From contig NZ_JAUSWW010000001.1 in NCBI RefSeq assembly GCF_030815415.1, positions 10,044,001 to 10,108,000 on the forward strand: a stretch of 64,000 nucleotides of DNA, given 5' to 3'. Of this stretch, positions 9,695 through 17,814 are shown piece by piece; the first letter of the stretch is position 1, and each line of letters opens with the position of its first letter. Below the pieces are notes generated by a model that was not told the DNA's origin, made no database searches, and saw nothing but the letters and a program-made list of their open reading frames with translations. The stretch comes from Streptomyces canus. GTDB taxonomy: Bacteria; Actinomycetota; Actinomycetes; Streptomycetales; Streptomycetaceae. The position numbers and the translations under genes were made by a program.

Positions 9695-10728
9695 GCGCCG
9701 CACCTCGCCCGCGCCACGTGGAACTCGGGGGTGAGCACCTGCTCCGTCTTCGGCAGCACGATCCGGCCGTCGAAGTCGCAGAGGTAGAAGTTGAACCACG
9801 AGCCGTAGGACGCCGTCCCCGTCAGCTCGGTGAGCTTGTTCGGCAGCCGCTTCAGCACGCCCTCCACGGTCTTCTCGTTCCTGTTCAGCGTTCCGGTGAG
9901 CTCGCCCAGCTCGGCGATGTCGTCCTTCAGTGGCGGGCGGGCGTCGTGCAGGAGCCCCGACGTGGCCTCCGTGAGGTCGCCGATGCTCACCAGGGACTTC
10001 CCGATGGGCTTGCGGTCGGCGGACAGTCCGGAGATCACCCGTCGCAGCTGCTTCAGCAGTCCGGAGAAACGGCCGCCGCGCTGGTCGAGCGTCTTCAGTA
10101 CGGAGTTGAGGTTGTCGATCACGGAGCCGATCAGCTCGTCGCGGTCGGCGAGCGTCGTGGTGAGCGACGCCGTGTGCGCGAGCAGGCTGTTCACGGTGCC
10201 GCCCTCGCCCTGCAGGGTTTTGATGATCTCGGTGGCGAGTTGGTTGACGTCGTTCGGGCTGAGCGCGGCGAACAGCGGCTTGAAGCCGTTCAGCAGCGCG
10301 TTGAGGTCCAGCGCGGGCTGGGTCCTGGACAGCGGGATGGTGCCGCCGGGCCGCAGCCGGGTGCTGTCGCCGGCGCCCTCGGTGAGCGCGATGTACCGCT
10401 GCCCGACCAGGTTCCGGTAGCGGACGACCGCGCCGGTACTGGTGAGTAGCGGGCGGTCCGCGGTGACCGTGAAGGTCACCTCGGCCAGCGTCCGGTCCTT
10501 GATCCGGATGCCCTCGACGTCGCCGACCCGTACTCCGGCCACGCGGATGTCGTCGCCCTCCTCCAGGCCGGTCACATCGCTGAACACCGCCCGGTACGTG
10601 TCCTTCGGCGCGAAGGAGATGTTGACGATGGTGGCGGCGAGCAGAGCCGTCGCCAGGAGCGTGACCAGCGCGAAGAGGCCGAACTTGACCAGCGGGGCGG
10701 CGGTTTGACGGGCTCCTGTGGTCCTCAT
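9691..10728 (-). CDS. mceB: Mce family protein, MceB position
   Basis: 345 residues. A membrane segment near 17-37 is followed by an MCE domain (TYRAVFSDVTGLEEGDDIRV, GVRVGDVEGI, LVGQRYIAL) and a long helical domain ending in YGSWFNFYLCDFDG, a block typical of MceB. Start at ATG 10728 with a four-base overlap with mceA. It is part of the same importer channel. The placement follows both gene order and the C-terminal block. Confidence 0.9.
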   Translation of the reverse strand: MRTTGARQTAAPLVKFGLFALVTLLATALLAATIVNISFAPKDTYRAVFSDVTGLEEGDDIRVAGVRVGDVEGIRIKDRTLAEVTFTVTADRPLLTSTGAVVRYRNLVGQRYIALTEGAGDSTRLRPGGTIPLSRTQPALDLNALLNGFKPLFAALSPNDVNQLATEIIKTLQGEGGTVNSLLAHTASLTTTLADRDELIGSVIDNLNSVLKTLDQRGGRFSGLLKQLRRVISGLSADRKPIGKSLVSIGDLTEATSGLLHDARPPLKDDIAELGELTGTLNRNEKTVEGVLKRLPNKLTELTGTASYGSWFNFYLCDFDGRIVLPKTEQVLTPEFHVARARCGA

Positions 10729-11981
10729 GCGACGCTCACCGCCGTTCCCCGGGCCAGCGGGCCGAACAACAGGGTCGCGATGGGCGGCACCTCGTCCGCC
10801 GGTACGCCCATGACGGGGGCCACGAGCGAGCCCACGGCCCGCTGCTCGGCCTCGGTGGCGGACACGTCGACACCTCCGGGCAGGGCGCCGCCCGAACCAC
10901 CGGGCGACGTACCGTCGTTGAGATCCGTGTGCGGTGCGGGCACCTGCGGACGGGGCAGACCCCGGCAGTTCGGCCCCGACCGCTCGGCGTAACGCGGCTC
11001 ATCGCCGGGCTCGTATGCGGCCTGCGGGCGTACGACTTCAAGGGTGATCCGCATCCGGCCGCCCCGGAACGCCTCCTCCGACGCCTTCTCCTGCCGGACC
11101 AGCCCTTCGAGGAGGCAGGGGTACTCGGGTGAGTAGCGGGCGAACAGCTCCAGGGTGGGGCGGGAGACCCGGCCCAGCGTGATCAGCCGGTCGCCGTTCG
11201 CGTCGAAGAAGTCCTCACCGGTGCCCGCGACGGTCGCGGTGGTGCGGAGCGCGGCGGCCAGCCGGTCCTTCTTCTCGACGATCGTGCGGCTGGTGGTGAC
11301 CGTGTTCCGCAGGATCCGCATCAGGTCGGGCGCCGCGTCCCCGTACACCTCGGCGACATCGGCGAAGCGCGAGATGTCCTCCCTGAGGGACGGCAAGTGC
11401 GGGTTGAGGCGGCGCAGATAGCTTTCGACCCGGGTGAGGTTGTCGCCGATCCGGTCGCCGCGACCCTCCAGCGCGGTGGCGAACGCCGAGAGTGTGGCGT
11501 TCAGTTCAGCCGGCTTGACCGTGCGCAGCAACGGCAGCAGGTCGTTCAGCAACTTCTGCAGTTCCATGCCCGCCTTCGTACGGTCCTGGGTGATGACGTC
11601 CCCGGCACGGATGGGCCGGGCCGAGGAGCCGCGCGGTGCGACGAGGTCGACGTACTTCTCGCCGAACAGCGTCTTGGGCAGCAGCCGGGCGTGCACGTCC
11701 GACGGGATGGACGCGACGTACTCCGGCTTGAGCGCGATGTCGAGGGTCGCCTTCTCACCGTCCGCGCGCACCGAGCGCACCTCACCGACCAGCAGGCCGC
11801 GCAGCTTGACGTCGGCGCGCGGGTCCAGCTGGTTGCCGAGGCTGCCGGCCTCCAGCTTGATGCGCACCACCGAGGTGAACGCCTGCTGGTAGACGGCCAC
11901 GGCGAGCGACAGCAGCAGCGCGAGCACGACTGTGAAAGCGATGCCGTACAACCTGAGTCTCAGTACTCTCATCGACCTCAC
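10725..11981 (-). CDS. mceA: Mce family protein, MceA position
   Basis: 418 residues. A membrane segment lies near 12-32, then the MCE domain (SVVRIKLEAGSLGNQLDPRA, RGLLVGEVRSV, LFGEKYVDL), a helical region, and a C-terminal proline/glycine tail with one cysteine pair (YPCLLE and GPNCRG). The GTG at 11981 overlaps the yrbEB stop; an ATG nine bases on is the alternative. The first of the six Mce subunits, directly after the two permeases, exactly as in mycobacterial mce operons. Confidence 0.9.
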   Translation of the reverse strand: MRSMRVLRLRLYGIAFTVVLALLLSLAVAVYQQAFTSVVRIKLEAGSLGNQLDPRADVKLRGLLVGEVRSVRADGEKATLDIALKPEYVASIPSDVHARLLPKTLFGEKYVDLVAPRGSSARPIRAGDVITQDRTKAGMELQKLLNDLLPLLRTVKPAELNATLSAFATALEGRGDRIGDNLTRVESYLRRLNPHLPSLREDISRFADVAEVYGDAAPDLMRILRNTVTTSRTIVEKKDRLAAALRTTATVAGTGEDFFDANGDRLITLGRVSRPTLELFARYSPEYPCLLEGLVRQEKASEEAFRGGRMRITLEVVRPQAAYEPGDEPRYAERSGPNCRGLPRPQVPAPHTDLNDGTSPGGSGGALPGGVDVSATEAEQRAVGSLVAPVMGVPADEVPPIATLLFGPLARGTAVSVA

Positions 11982-12802
11982 CCCGCGATCCGTACGGTCG
12001 TGTTGGCGCCCCAGATCGCGAGGCTCAGAAAGAAGTCAAGGACGTTGATGGCGACGATCGAGGTCCGCACCGCGCGGCCCACGGCGACGCCGACCCCGGC
12101 GGGTCCGCCGCTCGCGTAGTAGCCGTAGTAGCAGTGCACCAGGATGATCAGGACGGCGAAGACGATCACCTTGCCGAAGGACCACAGCACGTCGACGGGC
12201 GGCAGGTACTGGTGGAAGTAGTGGTCGTACGTGCCGGTCGACTGCCCGTAGTAGCTGGTGGTGATGGTGCGGGCGGCGAGGTAGGAGGACAGCAGGCCGA
12301 TCACGTACAGCGGGATCACGGCGACGAAACCGGCGACCATCCTGGTGGTCACCAGGAACGGCAGCGAGGGCACGCCCATCACCTCAAGGGCGTCGGTCTC
12401 CTCACTGATCCGCATCGCTCCGAGCTGTGCGGTGAACCCGGCTCCGACCGTGGCGGACAGGGCGAGTCCGGCCACCAGCGGGGCGATCTCCCGGGTGTTG
12501 AAGTACGCCGACAGGAAGGCCACGAAGTTGGAGGTGCCGAGCTGGTTGAGGGCCGCGTAGCCCTGGAGGCCCACCTCGGTACCGGTGAAGAACGACAGGA
12601 AGGCGATGACGCCGACCGTGCCGCCGACGACGGCCAGTGCCCCGCGGCCGAAGCTCACCTCGGCGAGCAGCCGCACGATCTCCTTCTTGTAGCGGCGCAG
12701 GGTGCGGCCCGTCCACGCGAGCGAGCGGCCGTAGAAGGAGAGTTGGGTGCCCAACTCCTCCAGCGAGCGGAGCGGGCGGTCGAGGAGTCGAAGAGGTCGC
12801 AT
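11978..12802 (-). CDS. yrbEB: YrbE/MlaE family ABC permease, second copy
   Basis: 274 residues with about five to six membrane segments and the MlaE-type core (ALSATVGAGFTAQLGAMRI, EETDALEVMGV). These permeases sit in the plasma membrane and couple the Mkl ATPase to the Mce channel. ATG at 12802 lies 11 bases after the yrbEA stop. The acidic EETDALEVMGV loop is the presumed coupling helix that contacts the ATPase. Confident on family; substrate unknown. Confidence 0.92.
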   Translation of the reverse strand: MRPLRLLDRPLRSLEELGTQLSFYGRSLAWTGRTLRRYKKEIVRLLAEVSFGRGALAVVGGTVGVIAFLSFFTGTEVGLQGYAALNQLGTSNFVAFLSAYFNTREIAPLVAGLALSATVGAGFTAQLGAMRISEETDALEVMGVPSLPFLVTTRMVAGFVAVIPLYVIGLLSSYLAARTITTSYYGQSTGTYDHYFHQYLPPVDVLWSFGKVIVFAVLIILVHCYYGYYASGGPAGVGVAVGRAVRTSIVAINVLDFFLSLAIWGANTTVRIAG

Positions 12803-12813
12803 CGTCGGTTCCC

Positions 12814-13584
12814 TCAGCCCCTCTGCGGGACGACTTGGAAGTACACCGCGGTCATCACGAAGTTGGTCACGAACAGCAACATGAAGGTGATCACCACTGA
12901 CTGGTTGACCGCGTCCCCGACGCCCTTGGGGCCGCCCTTCGCGGTGAGCCCCTTGTACGAAGCGACGATCCCGGAGATCGCCCCGAACACCAGCGCCTTC
13001 AGCTCGGCCGCCCACAGGTCGGAGATCTGGGCGAGAGTGGTGAACGACGCCAGATACGCGCCGGGCGTGCCGTTCTGGAGGATCACGTTGAAGAAGTAGC
13101 CGCCGGCCACGCCGACGACCGATACCAGGCCGTTGAGCAGCACCGCCACCATCATGGAGGCCAGTACGCGGGGTACGACCAGCCGGTGGATCGGGTCGAT
13201 GCCGAGTACCTGCATGGCGTCGATCTCGTCCCGGATCTTGCGCGCCCCGAGGTCCGCGCAGATGGCCGTGCCGCCCGCGCCCGCGATCAGCAGCGCGGTG
13301 ACGATCGGCGAGGCTTCCCTCAGGACGGCGAGGACGGAGGCGGCACCCGAGAAGGACTGGGCGCCGAGTTGCCGGGTCAGGCTGCCTATCTGGAGGGCGA
13401 TGACGGCCCCGAAGGGGATCGACACCAGGGCCGTGGGCAGGATAGTGACGCTCGCGACGAACCACGCCTGCTGGATGAACTCCCGCGCCTGGAAGGGCCG
13501 TCGGGGTATGGTCCGCACGACGTCCAGCGCCATCGCGAACAAATTGCCCGCGTGCCGCAGCGCTCCGGTCGGTGACAGGCTCAC
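12814..13584 (-). CDS. yrbEA: YrbE/MlaE family ABC permease, first copy
   Basis: 256 residues, several membrane segments, with the MlaE core ALLIAGAGGTAICADLGARK and the coupling motif IRDEIDAMQVLGID. The pair of non-identical YrbE permeases is the standard arrangement. It starts at GTG 13584 overlapping the mkl stop (GTGA). Expected to form a heterodimer with YrbEB, with the Mkl ATPase below and the Mce channel above. Confidence 0.92.
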   Translation of the reverse strand: MSLSPTGALRHAGNLFAMALDVVRTIPRRPFQAREFIQQAWFVASVTILPTALVSIPFGAVIALQIGSLTRQLGAQSFSGAASVLAVLREASPIVTALLIAGAGGTAICADLGARKIRDEIDAMQVLGIDPIHRLVVPRVLASMMVAVLLNGLVSVVGVAGGYFFNVILQNGTPGAYLASFTTLAQISDLWAAELKALVFGAISGIVASYKGLTAKGGPKGVGDAVNQSVVITFMLLFVTNFVMTAVYFQVVPQRG

Positions 13585-14522
13585 GCTCCGGCCACCTCCC
13601 TCCGGTGCAGCTCGGACTCCCGTCGCGCGATGGCCTCCCAGCGGGGCGGCCTGGTGATGCCCGGACCCGGCAGCAGGCGGGGAGGCAGCTCCTGACCGCC
13701 GGGCGTCGTGTGCTCGCCGTCGCCGAGCTGTGCCAGCTCCTGCTCGACCTGGGCGGCGTCCTTCTCCTCAGCCATGCCGATCGGCCCCTGCATCCGGCCG
13801 TTGAGGAACTGGCGTACGACGGGCTCGTCGCTGGTCAGCAGCTTCTCGCGAGGACCGAACATCACCAGCTCGCGCCGGAACAGCAGCCCGATGTTGTCCG
13901 GCACCTGGCGGGCCGAGGCGATGTCGTGCGTGACGATCAGGAAGGTGGCGTCGATCTGCGCGTTGAGGTCGACGATCAGCTGGTTGAGGTAGGCGACGCG
14001 TACGGGGTCGAGGCCCGAGTCGGGCTCGTCGAAGAGGATGATCTCGGGGTCCAGCACCAGGGCCCGTGCCAGCCCGGCCCGCTTGCGCATACCGCCGGAG
14101 ATCTCGCCGGGCAGCTTCCCCTCGGCGCCGATCAGCCCGACCATGTCCATCTTCTCCAGCACGACCCGCCGGATCTGGCTCTCGGACTTCCGGGTGTGCT
14201 CGCGCAACGGGAAGGCGATGTTGTCGTACAGGTTCATCGAGCCGAACAGCGCGCCGTCCTGGAACAGCACCCCGAACAGCTTCCGCACCTCGTACAGGTC
14301 GTGCTCACGGAGCTTGGTGATGTCTCTCCCGGCGACCTTGATCGAGCCCCGTTCCGGCTTCAGCAGCCCGACGAGCGTCTTGAGGAACACCGACTTGCCC
14401 GTGCCCGAGGGGCCGAGCATGACCGATACCTCCCCAGCGGGCAGCGTCAGCGAGACGTCCTGCCAGATGACCTGGTGACCGAAGGACTTGGTCAGCCCTT
14501 CCACACAGATCTCGACACCCAT
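13581..14522 (-). CDS. mkl: Mkl/MlaF-type ABC transporter ATPase of the Mce system
   Basis: 313 residues, cytoplasmic. Walker A GPSGTGKS at 37-44, Q-loop in VLFQDGALFG, the divergent signature ISGGMRKRAGLARAL characteristic of MlaF/Mkl, Walker B IILFDEPDSGLDP, and the H-switch VTHD. A C-terminal extension of about 75 residues beyond the nucleotide-binding domain is rich in Glu, Gln and Pro. I chose ATG 14522 over an upstream GTG at 14531 because the ABC fold starts right after it. It is the first gene of the operon; the promoter should lie in 14523-14665, where I see no clear hexamers. Confidence 0.92.
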   Translation of the reverse strand: MGVEICVEGLTKSFGHQVIWQDVSLTLPAGEVSVMLGPSGTGKSVFLKTLVGLLKPERGSIKVAGRDITKLREHDLYEVRKLFGVLFQDGALFGSMNLYDNIAFPLREHTRKSESQIRRVVLEKMDMVGLIGAEGKLPGEISGGMRKRAGLARALVLDPEIILFDEPDSGLDPVRVAYLNQLIVDLNAQIDATFLIVTHDIASARQVPDNIGLLFRRELVMFGPREKLLTSDEPVVRQFLNGRMQGPIGMAEEKDAAQVEQELAQLGDGEHTTPGGQELPPRLLPGPGITRPPRWEAIARRESELHRREVAGA

Positions 14523-14665
14523 CCGGTCCACCCTTCAGCCGTGGAGCAGCTCCGACATCTGCTCTACGGGGAGGGGCGGCCCGTCCGTCGCGACGAGGCC
14601 GATATTTTCGGACGGATTTGCGGGCGGCGGGGCAGGCGGCCTCACCGGCCTCTGGACCTGCGCGT

Positions 14666-15760
14666 TTACGGGAGCTCGGTCGCGTCGGGGAGGGAGAAGG
14701 GAGCAGACGGCACGACGACGGACGTGTCCGGAACCGACGAGATCGACGACACCGACGTCACTGAGGGAACAGTGGACTCGACCGACACATCCGGCACAGC
14801 GGGGATATTCGGCAAGTCTGATGTGTCCGGCAGCTCAGGCACGCCCAGGGCCTCGGGAACCTCGGGCGCCGGCAGCCCCGCAAGCGGGGGCGCGGAGACC
14901 TCGGGCAAGGGCGGCACGGACAGCGGCAGCACCGATCCGCCGTCGGCCGCGGCTCCCGCCGGACCGTCGCCGGGAGCCACCGACGCGGGCGACGACTCGC
15001 GCGGCTCCGGCGCGCGCACCCGGCCGTCCCCGTCGGTCGTGACCACCTCCGAGGTCCCGGACACGGAGGGCCGCGGAGCCGGACCGTCCCCGCGCCCGTC
15101 GAGCGCGTACGGCAGCACGAACCCCGCCACCGCCAGGGTCGCGGCCGTCGAGGTGACGGCCAGGGCCTGTGCCCTCCCGCCTCCCCTCGGCCGTCCGCGC
15201 CCGAGCAGGAAGAGCGCCACCCCGAGCGTCCCTGCCAGCGAGGCGCGCAGCGTCCGCCGGGCCCGGGCGAGCAGCGACTCGACGGTCCGATAGCTCAGCC
15301 CCATCCGCATGGCGACCTGGCCGACGTCCAGGTCCTCGGACCTGAGCCGCAGCGCCTCCGCCTGCCGGGCGGGCAGCTCCCCGCTGCGCACGGCCAGCCA
15401 CTTCGCCTCGGCCCGGTCGCACACCGCCTCCTCGACGGGTACCGGGCCCAGTGCGACCAGCCTGGGGCTGGCGCGAACCTCGGCCTCGCGGTTGACCTGC
15501 CGGTAGCGGTCGACGCACAGCCGCATGGTCACGGTCGTCAGCCAGGCGCCGAGGCGCTCGTCGTCGAGGTCCGGGCGCTCGGCGGCGCGCAGCATCGCCT
15601 CGTGCACGGCGTCCTCGGCGTCCTCCGGGCTCATCGACCTGCGCCGGGCCACCTTGAGCAACTGCTCGCGGTGGCTCCACATGCGCTGCCAACGGTCGTG
15701 GTCCGCCTCCGTCCCGGCAGCCATGGCCGCCTCCGTCTCAGCAGGCATGTCCATCGCCAT
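14666..15760 (-). CDS. ECF-type sigma factor fused to a membrane segment and outer tail
   Basis: 364 residues. Region 2 (about 25-95: SMSPEDAEDAVHEAMLRAAE, WLTTVTMRLCVDRYR) and region 4 (about 122-175: LPARQAEALRLR, GLSYRTVESLLARARRTL) form a normal ECF sigma. This is followed by a hydrophobic stretch near 175-187 and a transmembrane segment near 194-217, then about 145 residues rich in Pro, Ser and Val that would lie outside the cell. Membrane-tethered sigma factors of this shape exist in actinobacteria; the tail probably controls release, for example by proteolysis, but that is inferred. ATG 15760 has GAAGGGG upstream. It lies downstream of a lytic transglycosylase on the same strand and next to the mce operon. 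Confidence 0.85.
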   Translation of the reverse strand: MAMDMPAETEAAMAAGTEADHDRWQRMWSHREQLLKVARRRSMSPEDAEDAVHEAMLRAAERPDLDDERLGAWLTTVTMRLCVDRYRQVNREAEVRASPRLVALGPVPVEEAVCDRAEAKWLAVRSGELPARQAEALRLRSEDLDVGQVAMRMGLSYRTVESLLARARRTLRASLAGTLGVALFLLGRGRPRGGGRAQALAVTSTAATLAVAGFVLPYALDGRGDGPAPRPSVSGTSEVVTTDGDGRVRAPEPRESSPASVAPGDGPAGAAADGGSVLPLSVPPLPEVSAPPLAGLPAPEVPEALGVPELPDTSDLPNIPAVPDVSVESTVPSVTSVSSISSVPDTSVVVPSAPFSLPDATELP

Positions 15761-15815
15761 GAGGGCCCCTTCGCGCTCACTCCGCCGGCCTCGTGCCGTC
15801 CGGCGGGTGGCGACA

Positions 15816-16928
15816 TTACCGCCCGGTATCCGCGGTTGTGGAGGGGGTGGAGCGCATCGTGTCCTCACCGTTGCTGGTCAGCGGGCCGGCACCGGGCAGC
15901 ACATCACCGCCGGGCAACTCCACGCCCGGATCGGGTACAGGGAGCGGCTGCTCCGCCTCTCCAGCCGCCGGACGGGACGGGGTGGGAGAGGGGGAGGGGG
16001 AGGGTGAAGTGGGCGAGGCGGGCGGTGTGGACGGCGTAGTGGACGGGCCCGCGCCCGGGAGCTCGGACGCCTCCGGCGAGGGTTCGCGTGTGCCGCTCGG
16101 TCGCGACGGCTCCGGTCGCGCAGACGACCCGGCGCTCCGGTCCGGCACCACGCGATGCCCTTCCAGGAAGGACGCGTACCAGGCCCTGACCGTGCGCAGA
16201 TAGGTCTCCGAGTGGTTGTAGCCGAGGATCGCCCGATCCAGGTCGGCCGGGTCGGACAGGTTCCGCCCGCCCGCACACAGATAGCGCCCGGCGGCGAGCG
16301 CCGCGTCGAAGACGTTGTTCGGATCGGCCCGTCCGTCGCCGTTGCCGTCCGCGCCCCAGCGGGTCCAGGTCGACGGGATGAACTGCATCGGGCCGACCGC
16401 CCGGTCATACGCCGTGTCACCGTCGTACCGGCCGCCGTCGGTGTCCCGGATGACCGCGAAGGCGCCGCCGTTCAGCCGGGGGCCGAGGATCGGTGTCACG
16501 GCCGTACCGTCCGAGGCCACCCGGCCGCCGCGCGCCTGCCCCGATTCCACCTGGCCGATGGCGGCCAGCAGCTGCCACTCCAGTCGGCATCCCGGAGCGG
16601 TGCCCGCGAGTTTCGACTCGGCGCGCCGGTACGCGGCGAACACGGTCGCGGGCAGTGCACCGCCGGCCGGCCCCGCGGCCCTGTCCCCGTCGGACTTCCC
16701 GGCCCGCAGTGGCGGAAGCTGGGTGCGGTACGGGGCGTCGCCGGACACACTCGGCCCGTGCTCGGCGCGCGCCGCGTTCCGCGCCGGCTCCGCGGCCTGT
16801 GCCGAGGCTCCCGGCGCCTGGGAGGCGGTCAGCGCGGCCATCGCCGCCGCCGCGATCGCCGTGCATCTGGTCCCTCTGAGTGCCCCTCTCGCCGTACCGA
16901 CCGTCCTGAACAACATGCGCACCGCCAC
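15816..16928 (-). CDS. secreted lytic murein transglycosylase
   Basis: About 370 residues. A signal peptide (hydrophobic TAIAAAAMAALTA followed by an AQA-type cleavage site) is followed by an SLT-like domain: catalytic Glu in AIGQVESGQARGG, then AVGPMQFIPSTWTRWGADG, a DGNGDG loop that may bind calcium, and FDAALAAGRYLCAGG. The C-terminal third is a Pro/Ser/Thr-rich tail. It should cleave peptidoglycan glycan strands outside the cell. GTG 16928 follows GGAGGGG; ATG 16916 is an alternative. The stop lies 55 bases before the sigma factor start, so co-transcription is likely. Confidence 0.85.
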   Translation of the reverse strand: MAVRMLFRTVGTARGALRGTRCTAIAAAAMAALTASQAPGASAQAAEPARNAARAEHGPSVSGDAPYRTQLPPLRAGKSDGDRAAGPAGGALPATVFAAYRRAESKLAGTAPGCRLEWQLLAAIGQVESGQARGGRVASDGTAVTPILGPRLNGGAFAVIRDTDGGRYDGDTAYDRAVGPMQFIPSTWTRWGADGNGDGRADPNNVFDAALAAGRYLCAGGRNLSDPADLDRAILGYNHSETYLRTVRAWYASFLEGHRVVPDRSAGSSARPEPSRPSGTREPSPEASELPGAGPSTTPSTPPASPTSPSPSPSPTPSRPAAGEAEQPLPVPDPGVELPGGDVLPGAGPLTSNGEDTMRSTPSTTADTGR

Positions 16929-17059
16929 CTCGCGGCCCCTCCCTGTGCGGACTTCTGTCCTCTGCTCTACGCGGGCGGTCGGCACGTCCGTCGCTGGAGG
17001 AGGAGCATGCCGGAGAGCAGTGTCATCCGCCCTGGAGGGTTCGCAACGACCAGTCGTGA

Positions 17060-17220
17060 CCATGCGCCGGCATCACAGGTCGCGGAGGATCTGGGAATCC
17101 AACGAGACCACGCTGGCCAGTCGGGTATCGCGGGCCCGCCGCGCGGGCGACGCGCCGGGCGGCGGGAGCGACGAGTGAAGCGACTGCGGCGGGAGAACGC
17201 CCAACTCAAACGAGAAGTGC
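17060..17220 (+). pseudogene. IS3-family OrfA fragment
   Basis: A short stretch reads SQVAEDLGIQ and then VKRLRRENAQLKRE, the helix-turn-helix and leucine-zipper signatures of IS3-family OrfA. No start and no complete helix-turn-helix remain, and it breaks off where the next fragment begins at 17217. Confidence 0.5.
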
Positions 17221-17371
17221 CCGCGTTGACGACGAACCGGCGCTGGGCCACCTCGTGGCCTGCCGCGTCAACGGCGACGGCGGTGTGGGACGACTTGTGG
17301 GGATCGACGCCGATCAGGATCACGGGCTGGCCTCGCACTCGCTGAGACGGGAAGGGGAGTGCGGCGGGCAT
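17216..17371 (-). pseudogene. IS110-family transposase N-terminal fragment
   Basis: Reads VILIGVDPHKSSHTAVAVD then RRFVVNAGT, the first catalytic Asp region of an IS110 DEDD transposase. Homology stops at the junction with the IS3 scrap, so one element has cut the other. Only about 36 homologous residues are left. Confidence 0.65.
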
Positions 17372-17644
17372 CCTGACTTGAAGTCACCGTGTCACCTCAT
17401 GTTCATGCCTCTGTCGAGCCACACCGCGCGGGTGCCGGCCGGCGGCGGCACGCTATCAGTGAGCCGCCCCGCGCGGGGCGGCAAGGAGCACTGCGGGCCC
17501 GTGCCGACCGGCACCCTGGACGCTACGGCTGCAGACCGAGCGTCTGGGCTCGATTGAACAAGTCAGGAGCGTGGCATTGCCCTGATTGAGGTGTGCCCCC
17601 GGCCGGCCCGCTCTGACTTGAGGGACGGAAGGGAGACCTGACCG

Positions 17645-17752
17645 ATGGTGGTCTTCGGGATTGACGCACACAAACGCACCTATACCGCAGTGGCGGCGGA
17701 CGACCGCGGACGCAAACTCGGCGAGCGTGACGGCGGCCGCACCGGGGCGTGA
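17645..17752 (+). pseudogene. IS110-family transposase N-terminal remnant
   Basis: A 35-codon reading frame, MVVFGIDAHKRTYTAVAADD..., ends at TGA 17752. It matches the start of IS110 transposases (IDAHK with the first catalytic Asp) and has a ribosome site GGAAGGGAG upstream, but the rest of the gene is gone. Different from the minus-strand fragment at 17216. Confidence 0.6.
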
Positions 17753-17814
17753 ACTCCTCTCCCCGGTACGGCGACCATGTCCGCGCGAGCGGGGCACACC
17801 ACGGCCGCCCAGCG

